Part shown: positions 26,704 through 36,600 of the stretch, in pieces | Position numbering within the stretch: the first letter of the stretch is position 1 | Layout: each line of letters begins with the position of its first letter | Source of the DNA: CBFIDE01 sp965661265 | Lineage (GTDB): Bacteria; Bacteroidota; Bacteroidia; Flavobacteriales; Schleiferiaceae | Assembly: GCA_965661265.1 (NCBI GenBank) | Contig: CBFIDE010000003.1 | Location: 1-64,000, forward strand | Length of the DNA: 64,000 bases | Direction: 5' to 3' | Notes under the pieces: model-generated | Databases searched by the model: none | What the model was told of the DNA's origin: nothing | The model's input: the letters and a program-made list of their open reading frames with translations, nothing else | Position numbers and translations under genes: made by a program

Positions 26704-27091
26704 ATTTTTTAAAGTATCCCTTGCACTATGTGCGCTAACAATAATGAGTCTTTCTTGTAAAAAAGAAAATGCTAATCCAGACTATGAATTTACCATAGTA
26801 GTTAGAAGCTTTGAAGATTCGCTTTTAGTTCAAAACGCAAAAGTTGAAGCCTATATCCCAAGTGGTATTGAGAATAGCGATGTTCTTGAGCTTCGTTTTT
26901 CAGATAATAACGGTGAGGCAAACTTTGAATATTCAGCACAAGCAATTCTTGAAATCAGAGCTTATAGAGGAACCCGTCCAGATTATAGCTGGATTGGATG
27001 TACGCAAGTGAGGTTAGAGCCTAATGAAAGGGTATACAAAACTGTTTACATAAAGCCTTTCGATATAAATGAAGGCCAAGCTTGTCAATAA
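26693..27091 (+). CDS. Small lipoprotein with Ig-like/carboxypeptidase-regulatory fold, paralogue 2
   Basis: Lipoprotein of 132 residues from the ATG at 26693; an upstream in-frame start adds 13 charged residues and spoils the signal. The lipobox is MSLSCKKE. The domain aligns with paralogue 1: DYEFTIVVRSF..SLLVQNAKVEAYIPSG and RFSDNNGEANFEYS. Both keep a C-terminal Cys (ENRCKDGQ and NEGQACQ) and one in the third quarter, perhaps a disulfide. The function is unknown. Confidence 0.75.
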   Translation: MASKFFKVSLALCALTIMSLSCKKENANPDYEFTIVVRSFEDSLLVQNAKVEAYIPSGIENSDVLELRFSDNNGEANFEYSAQAILEIRAYRGTRPDYSWIGCTQVRLEPNERVYKTVYIKPFDINEGQACQ

Positions 27092-27432
27092 GACTGCTCA
27101 TCAAAGTATTGTACTAAAGCCTCTTTCATAAGAAAACTTTGTTCCCCTGCTTTTAAAAACGGCAGGTTCTCTACTTTTTCATAATGCGGCCAGCCATCCT
27201 CATCATTCCCTAAATAATTATAATAGCCATATGGCTCAAGAAGTCTACATATCGCAATATGCATTAGATTTAACTTCTCATCCTTCTTAAATTTTCTATA
27301 TCCTTGCCCCAATTCTTGGACACCAACAAGAAAAACTAAACCATCAACATCCATGGTTTCGCCATCAGCAAACTGATTGGATAGTTTCTCTACCAATAAA
27401 TTCCACTTTTCCTTTAATACTTCTCTATCCAC
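27085..27432 (-). CDS. Conserved hypothetical protein
   Basis: Soluble protein of 115 residues with no signal peptide or membrane segment. It is mostly helical, with conserved-looking DGLVFLVGVQELGQGYRKF and GYYNYLGNDEDGWPHYE. Such proteins are common single-copy genes of unknown function in Bacteroidota. I do not recognise a named domain. It converges with paralogue 2 (7-base overlap) and is divergent from the CvpA-like gene. Confidence 0.65.
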   Translation of the reverse strand: MDREVLKEKWNLLVEKLSNQFADGETMDVDGLVFLVGVQELGQGYRKFKKDEKLNLMHIAICRLLEPYGYYNYLGNDEDGWPHYEKVENLPFLKAGEQSFLMKEALVQYFDEQSY

Positions 27433-27457
27433 TTTATATTATTTTTAACTTGCTTCC

Positions 27458-27997
27458 ATGGATCAAATAAACGCATTAGACTTGATAATTGGAGTCCCAT
27501 TACTCTATGGATTCATAAAGGGAATCTTTAAGGGTCTAATTGCAGAAATTGCATCCATCGCTGCGATTGTTTTTGGCTTTATTATCGCCTATTCTTTTTC
27601 TGATATTGCTTACGCAATTCTCTCTGAACACCTGCCCAAAGACAACAGCTGGCTCTACCCTTTATCCTATCTAATCGTATTTGGGCTAAGCGCTGCCCTT
27701 GTCTTTTTTATCGGCAGAGCCTTAAGTAAAATGGCCAAACTGATGGCCCTTGGCAGTCTTGACAGGATTTTAGGAGGTGTTTTTGGATTCTTAAAATTAC
27801 TGATTATTGAGCTGCTAATTGCTTTCTTCACATTTCCTATTCTTGCTAAAATGGAAATCCCATCAGAAGAACAAAAGCAAAAAAGCTTCTTATTTCAGAA
27901 TTTCAATAATATCGTAGACCTTCTAAATGAAAACAAGGAGGAAGCTCAGCCCGTTTTGGACAAGCTTCCTAAGCTTGATGATATTAATCCATTATAG
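27458..27997 (+). CDS. CvpA family membrane protein
   Basis: Integral membrane protein of 179 residues. Four hydrophobic helices are visible (about 8-22, 27-50, 62-85, 108-130), with the CvpA signature IIGVPLLYGFIKGIFKGLI at the N-terminus. CvpA is needed for colicin V production and envelope homeostasis in E. coli, but the mechanism is unclear. The C-terminus is charged. It converges with pgk with a 14-base overlap of the ends. Confidence 0.85.
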   Translation: MDQINALDLIIGVPLLYGFIKGIFKGLIAEIASIAAIVFGFIIAYSFSDIAYAILSEHLPKDNSWLYPLSYLIVFGLSAALVFFIGRALSKMAKLMALGSLDRILGGVFGFLKLLIIELLIAFFTFPILAKMEIPSEEQKQKSFLFQNFNNIVDLLNENKEEAQPVLDKLPKLDDINPL

Positions 27998-29174
27998 CTT
28001 GAATCCCCGGAAGGACTTTCCCTTCTAAATATTCCAGCATTGCTCCACCTCCGGTACTTACATAGCTAACATCATTAGCATAACCAAACTGCTTCACAGC
28101 CGCCACGGAATCTCCACCTCCAACTAAGCTAAATGCTCCATTAGCTGTGGCATCCTTAATCGCTTCAGCGGCATTAATCGTTCCTTTTGAAAAATTGGAC
28201 ATTTCAAATACACCCAAAGGCCCATTCCATAAAATTGTCTTAGAACTTCTAATAGCGTCTCCCGTTAGTTTTAAACTTTTTGGACCGATATCTAAGCCTA
28301 AAAGACCATCAGGAACATTCATTATATCAGATTCTGAAATATTTGCCTCATTAGAAAAGCTATCTGCATTCAAAGAATCAACTGGAATAATAAGTTCAAC
28401 ATTGTTCTCTTTAGACTCTTGAACAATCTGCTTAGCCGTTTCTAAATAATCATCTTCAACCAAACTAGAGCCAACTTTACCGCCCATCGCTTTTGCAAAA
28501 GTATAAGCCATTCCGCCACCAATAATTATTCTATCTACTGTCGGAATTAAGTTTTTTAGAATGCTAATTTTTGATGACACTTTAGCCCCTCCTACAATTG
28601 CTAATACTGGTTTCTCATTTGCATTTAAAAGCTTACCTACATTCTCAATTTCCTTGAACATTAGACTGCCAAAATATTTGTCACTAGGAAAATACCTGGC
28701 AATAATCGCTGTACTGGCGTGCGCCCTATGAGCTGTTCCAAATGCATCATTAACATATATATCACCATTCTTAGCGAGTTTTTCTGCAAACGGAATGTCT
28801 CCAGCCGTTTCTTCAGTATAAAACCTAAGATTCTCAAGTAGCAGAATCTCTCCTTGCTTTAAGCTTTTTGTTGCCTTCTCTACATCCTCACCTATGCAAT
28901 CATTAATAAAATTAACCTTTGCACCGCTGAGCTCTTCAATGCTTTTACAAATGTGCTTTAAACTAAACTTATCTTCTGGACCATTCTTAGGTCTTCCTAC
29001 GTGGGACATGAGAATTAATCTTCCTCCTTGAGAAAGTATCATCTTTATTGTGGGTATTGCCGCAGTAATTCTGCTTAAATCGGTTGGCTCATTTTTCTCA
29101 TTTAATGGAACATTAAAGTCCACTCTTACAAGAACTCTCTTACCTTTAAAATCTATTCCGTTTATAGTTTTCAT
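27984..29174 (-). CDS. pgk: Phosphoglycerate kinase
   Basis: Glycolytic enzyme making ATP and 3-phosphoglycerate from 1,3-bisphosphoglycerate; 396 residues. Seen: KRVLVRVDFNVPL at the N-terminus, SHVGRPKNG, the hinge region and the nucleotide loop GGGDSVAAVKQFG at the C-terminus. The length is normal. A TATTTTTG element lies 20-27 bases upstream of the start. Confidence 0.98.
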   Translation of the reverse strand: MKTINGIDFKGKRVLVRVDFNVPLNEKNEPTDLSRITAAIPTIKMILSQGGRLILMSHVGRPKNGPEDKFSLKHICKSIEELSGAKVNFINDCIGEDVEKATKSLKQGEILLLENLRFYTEETAGDIPFAEKLAKNGDIYVNDAFGTAHRAHASTAIIARYFPSDKYFGSLMFKEIENVGKLLNANEKPVLAIVGGAKVSSKISILKNLIPTVDRIIIGGGMAYTFAKAMGGKVGSSLVEDDYLETAKQIVQESKENNVELIIPVDSLNADSFSNEANISESDIMNVPDGLLGLDIGPKSLKLTGDAIRSSKTILWNGPLGVFEMSNFSKGTINAAEAIKDATANGAFSLVGGGDSVAAVKQFGYANDVSYVSTGGGAMLEYLEGKVLPGIQAIMD

Positions 29175-29193
29175 TTAGTGTAATTTTGGTTTT

Positions 29194-29201
29194 CAAAAAT
29201 A
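29194..29201 (-). promoter_or_regulatory. Predicted -7 element of pgk
   Basis: The minus strand reads TATTTTTG, matching TAnnTTTG, about 20 bases before the pgk ATG in the gap between divergent pgk and holB. The -33 element is unclear. Confidence 0.45.
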
Positions 29202-29224
29202 CAAGCAATTATTAAAGAAGCTTC

Positions 29225-30364
29225 ATGCAGTTCAAGGATATTTACGGTCAAGCCGATATCAAGCAAAAATTAATAGAAAGTGTGCGTCTAGGCAGAACGG
29301 GGCACGCACAACTTTTCTTTGGTCCAGAAGGCAATAGTGCTCTTGCTATGGCCATTGCTTATTTGCAATTTATTAGTTGCGAATCTCCTCTTGAAAATGA
29401 CAGTTGCGGGCATTGTCCTAGCTGTAATTTGATGAGTAAAAATAGTTTTCCTGATTTACATTATGTCTATCCTGTGGCTACATCTAAAGAGGTTAAGGAA
29501 AAACCTAAGAGCGCTGACTACAGAAAAGAATGGGACCTTTTTCTTAAAAAGAGCCCACATTTTAATTTAATGGATTGGATTTCTTTTATTGGTGCTGAAA
29601 ACAAACAAGCCCTGATCAATGTGAGTGAAAGCACTGATCTTTTGCATAAGATGAGCATGAAGGCTTTTAATGGTCGAAATAAGTTTTGTATCCTTTGGTT
29701 AGCAGAAAAGCTAAATAACCAGGCAGCCAATAAGCTTTTAAAATTAATAGAAGAACCTGAAAAAAACACAGTTTTTATTCTAATCAGTCAAAATCCTGAA
29801 AGCTTACTTCAAACCATAAGCAGTAGGTGTCAAAAACTATTTATTCCTGCCCATCAGGATATAGATTTAGTTCATTATTTGAATAGCAATCACCCTCAAC
29901 TTTCCGAAACAGAAGTTCAAATAGCAACTAGCTTTAGTGAAGGCAGCATAATTTCTGCTCGACAATTTGCAAATCAGGAAGGAAGTTTTCTTGAGTATGC
30001 ACATGACTTTAGAGAATGGATGCGTGCTGCCTTTAAATGGAAAACTGAAATCATGAGTCAATGGGTAGACGAACACGCAGCTTTTAAGAGAGATAATTTA
30101 AAAGACTTTCTGCTTTTCTGTCAATACTCCATTCAGGACGCCTTTAAGCTGAATTATGGAATTCACGCAAGATCAGAAGGAACTTTTAAAGAAGTACAAT
30201 TTGACTTAGAGAAATTTGCACCTTTCATAACACTTGATAATGCTTCTGCCATTAATCATGAAATTGATCTTGGAATTAGAGATATTGGTAGAAATATCAA
30301 CCCAAAGATTGTTTTAATGGATCTTAGCATGAAAATAAACGGGATACTGAAAAGAAAGGCTTGA
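29225..30364 (+). CDS. holB: DNA polymerase III delta-prime-like clamp-loader subunit
   Basis: Clamp-loader AAA+ protein of 379 residues. Seen: a degenerate P-loop (FFGPEGNSAL) lacking the GK[ST] of gamma/tau, a zinc module (CGHCPSCNLM) with the fourth ligand nearby, KFCILWLAEKLNNQAANKLLKLIEEPEKN and the SRC motif (ISSRCQ). The lost P-loop fits delta-prime rather than the ATPase gamma/tau. It should help load the sliding clamp during replication. It converges with a methyltransferase gene. Confidence 0.92.
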   Translation: MQFKDIYGQADIKQKLIESVRLGRTGHAQLFFGPEGNSALAMAIAYLQFISCESPLENDSCGHCPSCNLMSKNSFPDLHYVYPVATSKEVKEKPKSADYRKEWDLFLKKSPHFNLMDWISFIGAENKQALINVSESTDLLHKMSMKAFNGRNKFCILWLAEKLNNQAANKLLKLIEEPEKNTVFILISQNPESLLQTISSRCQKLFIPAHQDIDLVHYLNSNHPQLSETEVQIATSFSEGSIISARQFANQEGSFLEYAHDFREWMRAAFKWKTEIMSQWVDEHAAFKRDNLKDFLLFCQYSIQDAFKLNYGIHARSEGTFKEVQFDLEKFAPFITLDNASAINHEIDLGIRDIGRNINPKIVLMDLSMKINGILKRKA

Positions 30365-30479
30365 TTTTCAACAACTTACAGTATAAAAAAACACAAGCCT
30401 ACCAGGCGTCGTTTGCTGAGCTTTCTCAGAGATCGCAACGCGCTATACCACAGAGCCCTCTAAGTCGCTTAAAGCGGCT
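30365..30479. other. Structured 3' gap between convergent holB and methyltransferase genes
   Basis: Besides the plus-strand terminator (next entry), the minus strand can fold CTGAG/CTCAG (loop AAAG), a flanking GCGTTG/CGACGC stem and GCCT/AGGC, followed by a T-run (30385-30391 region read on the minus strand). It most likely serves as a two-direction terminator. A separate small RNA is possible but unsupported. Confidence 0.35.
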
Positions 30480-30492
30480 CTATTTCTTTTTC
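30452..30492 (+). terminator. Terminator after holB
   Basis: Stem AGAGCC/GGCTCT (30452-30457 with 30476-30481) with an 18-nt loop that itself can pair GCTT/AAGC, followed by ATTTCTTTTT on the plus strand. It overlaps the last codons of the convergent methyltransferase gene. Confidence 0.6.
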
Positions 30493-31355
30493 AAGACATA
30501 AATGAGGCTGCTCATATTCTTAGAAGACGATCCTTTCAAATTAGACCAAATACCAACCGCAAATGCTTTTAAAGGATTTGGCTTACCAGTTCTGTTTTTC
30601 TCGCTCAATAAGCTAACATAAAAAGCATCATATGGCATATTCTTAACCTCAACTAAATCTAAACCAAACTCACGTCCAAGCTCTTTGATATTGTTCTTTT
30701 TAAAATGGTAGAGGTGAAGCGGAACATCATATGCCGCCCAATTAGATTTATAATGCTTAGCATCCCAGGATTCATGATTAGGAACTGCAATAAACAAATA
30801 AGCCCCCGGCTTCAATCCTTTAGATATCTTTCCTAAGTCGCCTTTAAGATCCGGTAGGTGCTCTAACACATGCCACATGCTAATCGCGTCTGCAGATGAT
30901 TCTTTCAATGAATCTATACTATCAGACAACTCTATTGAATAATTATTCCTGGACGTTTCTCGCGCTTTCTCAGAAGGCTCAAAACCACCAGCGCTCCATC
31001 CACGATCGGCGGCAGCCTTAGCAAAATACCCTGTTCCTGCACCAAAATCAAACAGGCTTCCTTTTGAAGCATAGCTCTCAATAAGTCCTAATTTTTTTTG
31101 CGCCGAAACCGCTTTTACCTTTGCGTAAATCTTGTCCATTAGCGACTCTTTAGAGTCTGTATGGCTTATGTAATTTTCTTCTTCATAATAGGCGCCAAGT
31201 TCCTCATCCTCTGGCCTTGGACTCGTATAACGCAATGCACAATTCTGACATTCCACTATTTGAAATTCTTCCTTCTTACCTCTAAAATAGGGGGCCTTAA
31301 CAATTTTTTCTTTGCGAGCATCTCCGCAAATAGGGCATTTTTCTACTTCAAGCAT
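30480..31355 (-). CDS. SAM-dependent methyltransferase with N-terminal zinc ribbon
   Basis: Class I methyltransferase of 291 residues. The N-terminus has two CxxC pairs (CPICG and CQNCAL), a small zinc ribbon. The Rossmann domain has motif I GSLFDFGAGTGYFAKA, the acidic end of strand 2 (GGFEPSEKA) and the post-motif ISMWHVLEHLPD with the HVLEHL pattern of the Methyltransf_23/12 group, often linked to polysaccharide or quinone-like substrates. The substrate is unknown. It is 24 bp downstream of mnmG, with a parS-like site in the gap. Confidence 0.82.
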   Translation of the reverse strand: MLEVEKCPICGDARKEKIVKAPYFRGKKEEFQIVECQNCALRYTSPRPEDEELGAYYEEENYISHTDSKESLMDKIYAKVKAVSAQKKLGLIESYASKGSLFDFGAGTGYFAKAAADRGWSAGGFEPSEKARETSRNNYSIELSDSIDSLKESSADAISMWHVLEHLPDLKGDLGKISKGLKPGAYLFIAVPNHESWDAKHYKSNWAAYDVPLHLYHFKKNNIKELGREFGLDLVEVKNMPYDAFYVSLLSEKNRTGKPNPLKAFAVGIWSNLKGSSSKNMSSLIYVLKKK

Positions 31356-31362
31356 TTATTAA

Positions 31363-31378
31363 TGTTTCACGTGGAACT
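31363..31378. other. parS-like site 1 (between methyltransferase and mnmG)
   Basis: The sequence TGTTTCACGTGGAACT differs by one base from a perfect palindrome around CACGTG and matches the conserved bacterial parS pattern (TGTTNCACGTGAAACA) at 14 of 16 positions. It fills most of the 24-bp gap. ParB binding is inferred. Confidence 0.7.
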
Positions 31379-31379
31379 A

Positions 31380-33242
31380 TTAGCGACCCATAAAAACTAG
31401 AAGAACATTTATATCTGAAGGACTTACACCAGATATTTTTCTCGCTTGTTTTATACTCACTGGTTTTACTTTACTTAATTTTTGTTTTGCTTCAGTACTC
31501 AAACTTTTCAAAACTTCATAGTCAAAGCTCTCTGGTATCTTTAAATCCTCAAGACGATTCAGCTTATCGGCATTTCCTTTTTCTTTATCGATATAACCTT
31601 GATATTTCACGCTTATCTCAACCTGATCTATATGTTCAACACTTAGACCATGATCCGCAACATAATTAGCCAATTCATCATGAACGAATAAATCCGTCAA
31701 TCCAATTTGAGGTCTTGAAAGAATACTTGTAAGCTTTACCTTCTGATTGGTCCTTGCGCTATTTTTTTTATCCAGCATTGGGTTTACCACATCCGGAGAA
31801 ATACTTAAGCCATTGACAAACTTTGTAAAGGCCTCTATCTTGTTCATTTTATCTGTAAACTCCGTCCACCTCAGCTCATCTACTAAACCTAACTCATATC
31901 CTCTTTTGGTCAAACGCTGGTCTGCATTATCCTGACGTAAAAGCATTCTATATTCCGCTCTAGATGTGAACATCCTATATGGCTCATCCGTTCCCTTGGT
32001 AATCAAATCATCAATAAGAACTCCGATATAAGCTTCGTCCCTTTCAAGAACAAAATCAGGTAAACCATTGAGCTTTTGATGAGCATTTATACCTGCCATA
32101 AGGCCTTGGCACGCCGCCTCCTCATAACCTGTTGTACCATTTATTTGTCCAGCAAAATACAAGCCCTCTACTAGCTTTGTTTCAAGAGTATATTTTAATT
32201 GTGTTGGCGGAAAATAATCATACTCAATTGCGTAACCAGGTCTGAAAATCTTAGCATTCTCAAAACCTTCAATTTTTCGCAACGCCTTCAACTGAATATC
32301 ATCCGGTAAACTAGTGCTAAATCCATTCACATAGATCTCCACTGTATTCCAGCCCTCAGGCTCTACAAATATCTGATGACGATCCTTATCCGCAAAACGA
32401 TTAATCTTGTCCTCTATGCTAGGACAGTATCTAGGACCTACGCTTTCTATGCTCCCATTAAACATCGGGCTCTTATCAAAGCCTAACCTCAATAAATCAT
32501 GAACCTCAGGGTTGGTATAAGTGATATAACAAGACCTTTGTGATTCTAGTGCCGTGCTGCTAGACAGGAAAGAGAACTTCTGTGGATTCACATCACCCTT
32601 CTGCTCTTCCATTTTAGAATAATCGAGGCTCCTTCCGTCTACACGTGGTGGAGTTCCCGTTTTCATTCTACCTGTTTCAAAACCTAAATCAACAAGGTCT
32701 TTTGTAATACCTACAGACTGTCTCTCACCAGCTCTTCCTCCCCCAAATTGTTTCTCGCCAATGTGGATCAAACCGTTAAGAAAAGTCCCATTGGTTAAGA
32801 TTACCGCCTTTGCGAAAAACTCAGCACCGATTCCAGTTCTTACACCTTTCACAATACCTTCCTCTACAATAAGTCCGGTGGCCATATCTTGATAAAAGTC
32901 CACATTTTCTGTTTGCTCTAGTGTCATACGCCACTCCTCTGCAAACCTCATTCTGTCAGATTGGACTCTAGGGCTCCACATCGCAGGTCCTTTACTTCTA
33001 TTTAACATTCTGAACTGTATAGCGGTCTTGTCCGAAATGATTCCTGACATTCCGCCTAATGCGTCAATTTCTCTAACTATCTGCCCTTTGGCCACACCAC
33101 CCATAGCTGGGTTACAGCTCATTTGGGCTATTGTCTGCAAATTCATGGTCAACAACAAGGTTTTAGAGCCTAAGCGAGCAGCGGCAGTAGCGGCTTCACA
33201 GCCAGCGTGTCCACCTCCAACAACAATTACATCATACATCAT
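31380..33242 (-). CDS. mnmG: tRNA uridine-5-carboxymethylaminomethyl modification enzyme
   Basis: With MnmE makes the cmnm5 modification at wobble U34 of several tRNAs; 620 residues. Seen: the FAD GxGxxG motif (VVGGGHAGCEAA) near residue 8, the substrate segments MGGVAKGQIVREIDALGG and LFFAGQINGTTGYEEAA-type region (GLYFAGQINGTTGY), and the C-terminal helical domain ending at KKARKISGVSPSD-like residues. Two ATG codons are possible (33242 or 33239). Parallels elsewhere: mnmG (gidA) is often near the origin and parS sites, and two such sites flank it here. Confidence 0.96.
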   Translation of the reverse strand: MMYDVIVVGGGHAGCEAATAAARLGSKTLLLTMNLQTIAQMSCNPAMGGVAKGQIVREIDALGGMSGIISDKTAIQFRMLNRSKGPAMWSPRVQSDRMRFAEEWRMTLEQTENVDFYQDMATGLIVEEGIVKGVRTGIGAEFFAKAVILTNGTFLNGLIHIGEKQFGGGRAGERQSVGITKDLVDLGFETGRMKTGTPPRVDGRSLDYSKMEEQKGDVNPQKFSFLSSSTALESQRSCYITYTNPEVHDLLRLGFDKSPMFNGSIESVGPRYCPSIEDKINRFADKDRHQIFVEPEGWNTVEIYVNGFSTSLPDDIQLKALRKIEGFENAKIFRPGYAIEYDYFPPTQLKYTLETKLVEGLYFAGQINGTTGYEEAACQGLMAGINAHQKLNGLPDFVLERDEAYIGVLIDDLITKGTDEPYRMFTSRAEYRMLLRQDNADQRLTKRGYELGLVDELRWTEFTDKMNKIEAFTKFVNGLSISPDVVNPMLDKKNSARTNQKVKLTSILSRPQIGLTDLFVHDELANYVADHGLSVEHIDQVEISVKYQGYIDKEKGNADKLNRLEDLKIPESFDYEVLKSLSTEAKQKLSKVKPVSIKQARKISGVSPSDINVLLVFMGR

Positions 33243-33248
33243 AAGCTA

Positions 33249-33264
33249 TGTTTCACGTGAAACT
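33249..33264. other. parS-like site 2 (between mnmG and ybeY)
   Basis: The sequence TGTTTCACGTGAAACT contains a perfect 14-bp palindrome (33250-33263) and matches the canonical parS 16-mer at 15 positions. It sits in the 20-bp gap between mnmG and ybeY and overlaps the ybeY stop codon. Confidence 0.82.
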
Positions 33265-33697
33265 AATCTAATATACTGTTCTTCAATATTTTGGGGCGCA
33301 AAAGTAAACATTTATCTTCTTCTTTCCTCATCCTTTCCTTTTCTTCAGCATTGGCATCATTAAAACCTATAAAATGCAGAAGACCATGCACCATGACCCT
33401 ATGTAATTCCTCGCTTAAATTGACCTTTAATTCTTTTGCGTTCTCCGCAATAGTATCAATTCCCAAAAGCATTTCCCCTTTAATCGCCTTACTTGAACTA
33501 TAGTCAAAACTTATAATATCCGTTGGATAAGCGTGGTTAAGAAACTTCAGATTAGCTGCCTCAATTTCTTGATCATTCAAGAATTCATATGAAATTCGGC
33601 CTAAGTAAAAACCATAAGAATCTACACATTCCCTTAGCCATTTCGCCAATTCTTCATTAAACTTTAGTACGCTATCCGGTGCATTAATCAGAATCAT
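33263..33697 (-). CDS. ybeY: rRNA maturation RNase YbeY
   Basis: Zinc-dependent endoribonuclease for 16S rRNA 3' maturation, 144 residues. The metal motif is HRVMVHGLLHFIGFND, with H104 and H108. The third His of the canonical HGxLHLxGyDH is replaced (N113-D114), which is common in Bacteroidota YbeY (often K/D), so the exact ligand set is unclear. It overlaps the upstream DUF4175 gene by 14 bases. Confidence 0.92.
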   Translation of the reverse strand: MILINAPDSVLKFNEELAKWLRECVDSYGFYLGRISYEFLNDQEIEAANLKFLNHAYPTDIISFDYSSSKAIKGEMLLGIDTIAENAKELKVNLSEELHRVMVHGLLHFIGFNDANAEEKERMRKEEDKCLLLRPKILKNSILD

Positions 33698-36600
33698 CCA
33701 GTCTATTTAAATATTCCGCAGATTGTTTTTTATAAAATTCATTCAAACGATAGCTGCTTCGGCGTAAAACCTCTCTGTCCACTTTCTTTTTGCTCAGATA
33801 CTCCTCTAAAGCCTCTTGGTACAACTGCTCTAGATCACTTCCTTTGGACTCTCTCTTTTCGTCCTTTTCCCTTTCTAATTCTGCTTTCTCACTATTCAAT
33901 AATCTAGACTCAATACGCTTCACCCTGTTGAGACTTTCTTGGCTTAGATTATTATTTATTATATCTCTCTCTAACTCCTTCATTTCCTCAATAGCCTTCT
34001 TCAAATCTCCGGAGCCATCAATTCCTTCGCTCTCTTTCTCCAGGGCTCTTCTTAAAGCCTCTTGCTTAGCGAGCATTTTTGCTAATTCCTTACTATTTCC
34101 ACCAGAGCCCTGGGCACCTTCCGTTCCTCCTTCGCCCTTCTGGCCTTTTTCACCTTCTTTCTGGCCCGGCTTATTCCCTTTCATTTGCTCACCCATTTCT
34201 TTAGCCAGCTCACTTTGCAATTTTCGCATATTGGACATTGAAGGCTTTCCTTGGCCTGGCTTTTCACAGGATTGATCCCCTTTCATTCCTTGAGCCATTT
34301 GCTGTTGCATTTGCCTTAAGGCAGCATCTAATATAAGAGCCAACTCATTGGCAGATGTCATCGCCCCTTGCTGATACTCGGCTGCCTTGGCCGACCTCAT
34401 TTCCTCCATCTCCGCTTGCCCGTTTTTGAAGCTCGTTTCAATAGATCGTAACTCTTCAAACACCTTCTCTTCAATTTGAGGTGCCCGCTGACTTAAGGCT
34501 ATTAAACTATCCTTAATTACCTTGGTGCCCAACTCTAGTTCCTTTTGCTTAATAAGAAGAGGTTTTACTGCTGGAGTATTACCGTTTAACACCTTTGCCT
34601 TATATGCAACACCCTCTATTCCAAAGCTTAAGCTCTCCAAATTCTCCAAAATTTGCTGAAGATTCTCCATGTTTTCTTTCTGCTGATCAGACGACATGCC
34701 CATAATACTGGAGAACATTTTCTTGGACATTTCGCTCATCTCCTCTGCTGCTGATTTTTGACTCTTGGACTTTTCTTGTTTTGATTTGCTTTTATCACCC
34801 GCCTTCTCTAGTTCATATTTTGCATTCTCTTTGCTCTCATCAAAATTCTCCTTTTCTAGTTTCTCATCGAGCTTGCTATTCTTCTCTCTTAGTTCCTCGC
34901 TCTTTTTCTCTAGCTCAGAAAATTCTTTATTAATCTCTTCTTGCTTATCTGCTGCCTCTTTGTCATTTAGCCCCTCTTCTTTGCTCAACTCTTCTTGCTT
35001 CTCGGCTAGTTTTTCTAGGTCATCACTCAGTTTCAAAGCGTCTCTTTGCAGTTTTAAGTCTTCTAACAAACTCTCCATTCTTTTCTCCTTCCTGACTTCT
35101 TCTAAGCTGTTCTGCTTTAATTCATCCATCTTCTCCAGCAGCTTCTTAGTGTCTAACTTATCTAAATACTCTTCAATCTCTTCCATTAATTTTTGAAGCT
35201 CCTCTTCTTCCTTAGATTTCTCATTAAGTTCTTCTACATCCTTCTCTTTCTCTTTAAGCTCCTCCTTTTCGCCATTTAGAAACTCCTCTTCTTTTTTGAT
35301 TTCTTCTTCTAGCTTCTTTAAATCCGCCGCCTTTTTGGCCAAATCTTTCTTCTTCTCCAATAGTTCTTTTAAAGCCTCTTTATCTTCCCAGCTCAGGTCT
35401 CCCTTGGTTTTAATCTCCTTTGAAAGTTCATCCAAGCTCTTGCTTGTTTCTTCCATGTCTTTTATTAAGCTCTTTCTGCTTTCGCTAGATTGGGCATAAC
35501 TCTCTTTCAAATCACTCCTTCTTTCATCTATGGTTTTTAACTCAATATTATATGATTTGGAATCAGTAGACTTTGATCCATTCACACCATCGTTATCAAA
35601 GACCCTAATAAACACCTCCGCTAAAGTTGCCTGTTCTATCTTTAGGCTATCAAGATCCATTAAGCCAGAGATTCCCAAATCAGAAGCCATAGTAGATCTA
35701 ATTAGAATTTCTTTCTCATTCACTTTGATAATTAAGTCCCATTTTGAAAGTCCGTAGTCATCGGAGGCTTCCGCCTTGAAGAAAAGTAAATTACTTTCTC
35801 TCTCAAACTCCGCCTTCACCCTAGGCCTCAAGTCCTTTTGCACATTTACCCTTCCAATTGTCATTGATCTCTTTAGAATATCTGAATTCAAAAGGTCCAA
35901 ACTATAATCAAAGCTTTTAGATACATACTGTTTTAGCTGATATCCTGCTTTGGTATTTACAAATTCTAAGGTGTCTAAATTGGTGTTAAACTTTAAAACA
36001 TCTGTTTCTCTCGCTTCTAATTGCCAATGGATTTGACTCCCTTCTGGAGCTTCAAAACTTCTTGTATTCAAGGCTTTATACGCAGAAATACCTGTATAAG
36101 AAGGTGGGCTTACTACCGCCTCCATTCTATCAATAATTGGAGTCCGTAATACCCTTATTTTATACTCTGTGCTTTTATAGGGACCGGCAGAAAAATAAAA
36201 GGTTTGATCCTTTTGTAGGTTTTTAAATAAGTAATCGAAGCTTCCGGTTGCATCTGAAGACATGTCCACAATCTGTTCATTTAAAACGATTTGCACGCTA
36301 GAAGGCAATTTATTTCCTCTAAGCTCAAGCTCTATATTAATTTCTTCGCCTATTTCAATTATCAAGTCTTCGTTCTCTAAAAAAAAGCTAAATGGAGCTT
36401 TTGGTATGAACTCTTCTTGATATGCGCTAATCCGCTTTGATGCTCGAATAAGGTCGTCTCCCTTATCAAAGCTAAAAATCAAAAGTATTACTAGCGCAGG
36501 TAAAGCGATAAGAGGCCAATGTTTTAAGTTTGCTTTAAAATCTACTGCAGCCCTAAACTCAAAAACTTTAAGTTCCAAAGTACGCTGATCTAATGCTGCT

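Noticed and set aside
27458..27997. A colicin/bacteriocin locus from the CvpA name
   Set aside because: CvpA-family proteins are widespread envelope proteins, and no bacteriocin or immunity gene is nearby.
30385..30475. tRNA-like fragment on the minus strand
   Set aside because: The piece resembles a D-arm by eye, but no acceptor stem, anticodon arm or T-arm can be completed. Terminator hairpins explain it better.
33790..35757. Long plus-strand open frames opposite the DUF4175 gene
   Set aside because: They are Ser/Phe/Leu-rich mirror frames of the Glu/Lys-rich coiled coil and match no family.
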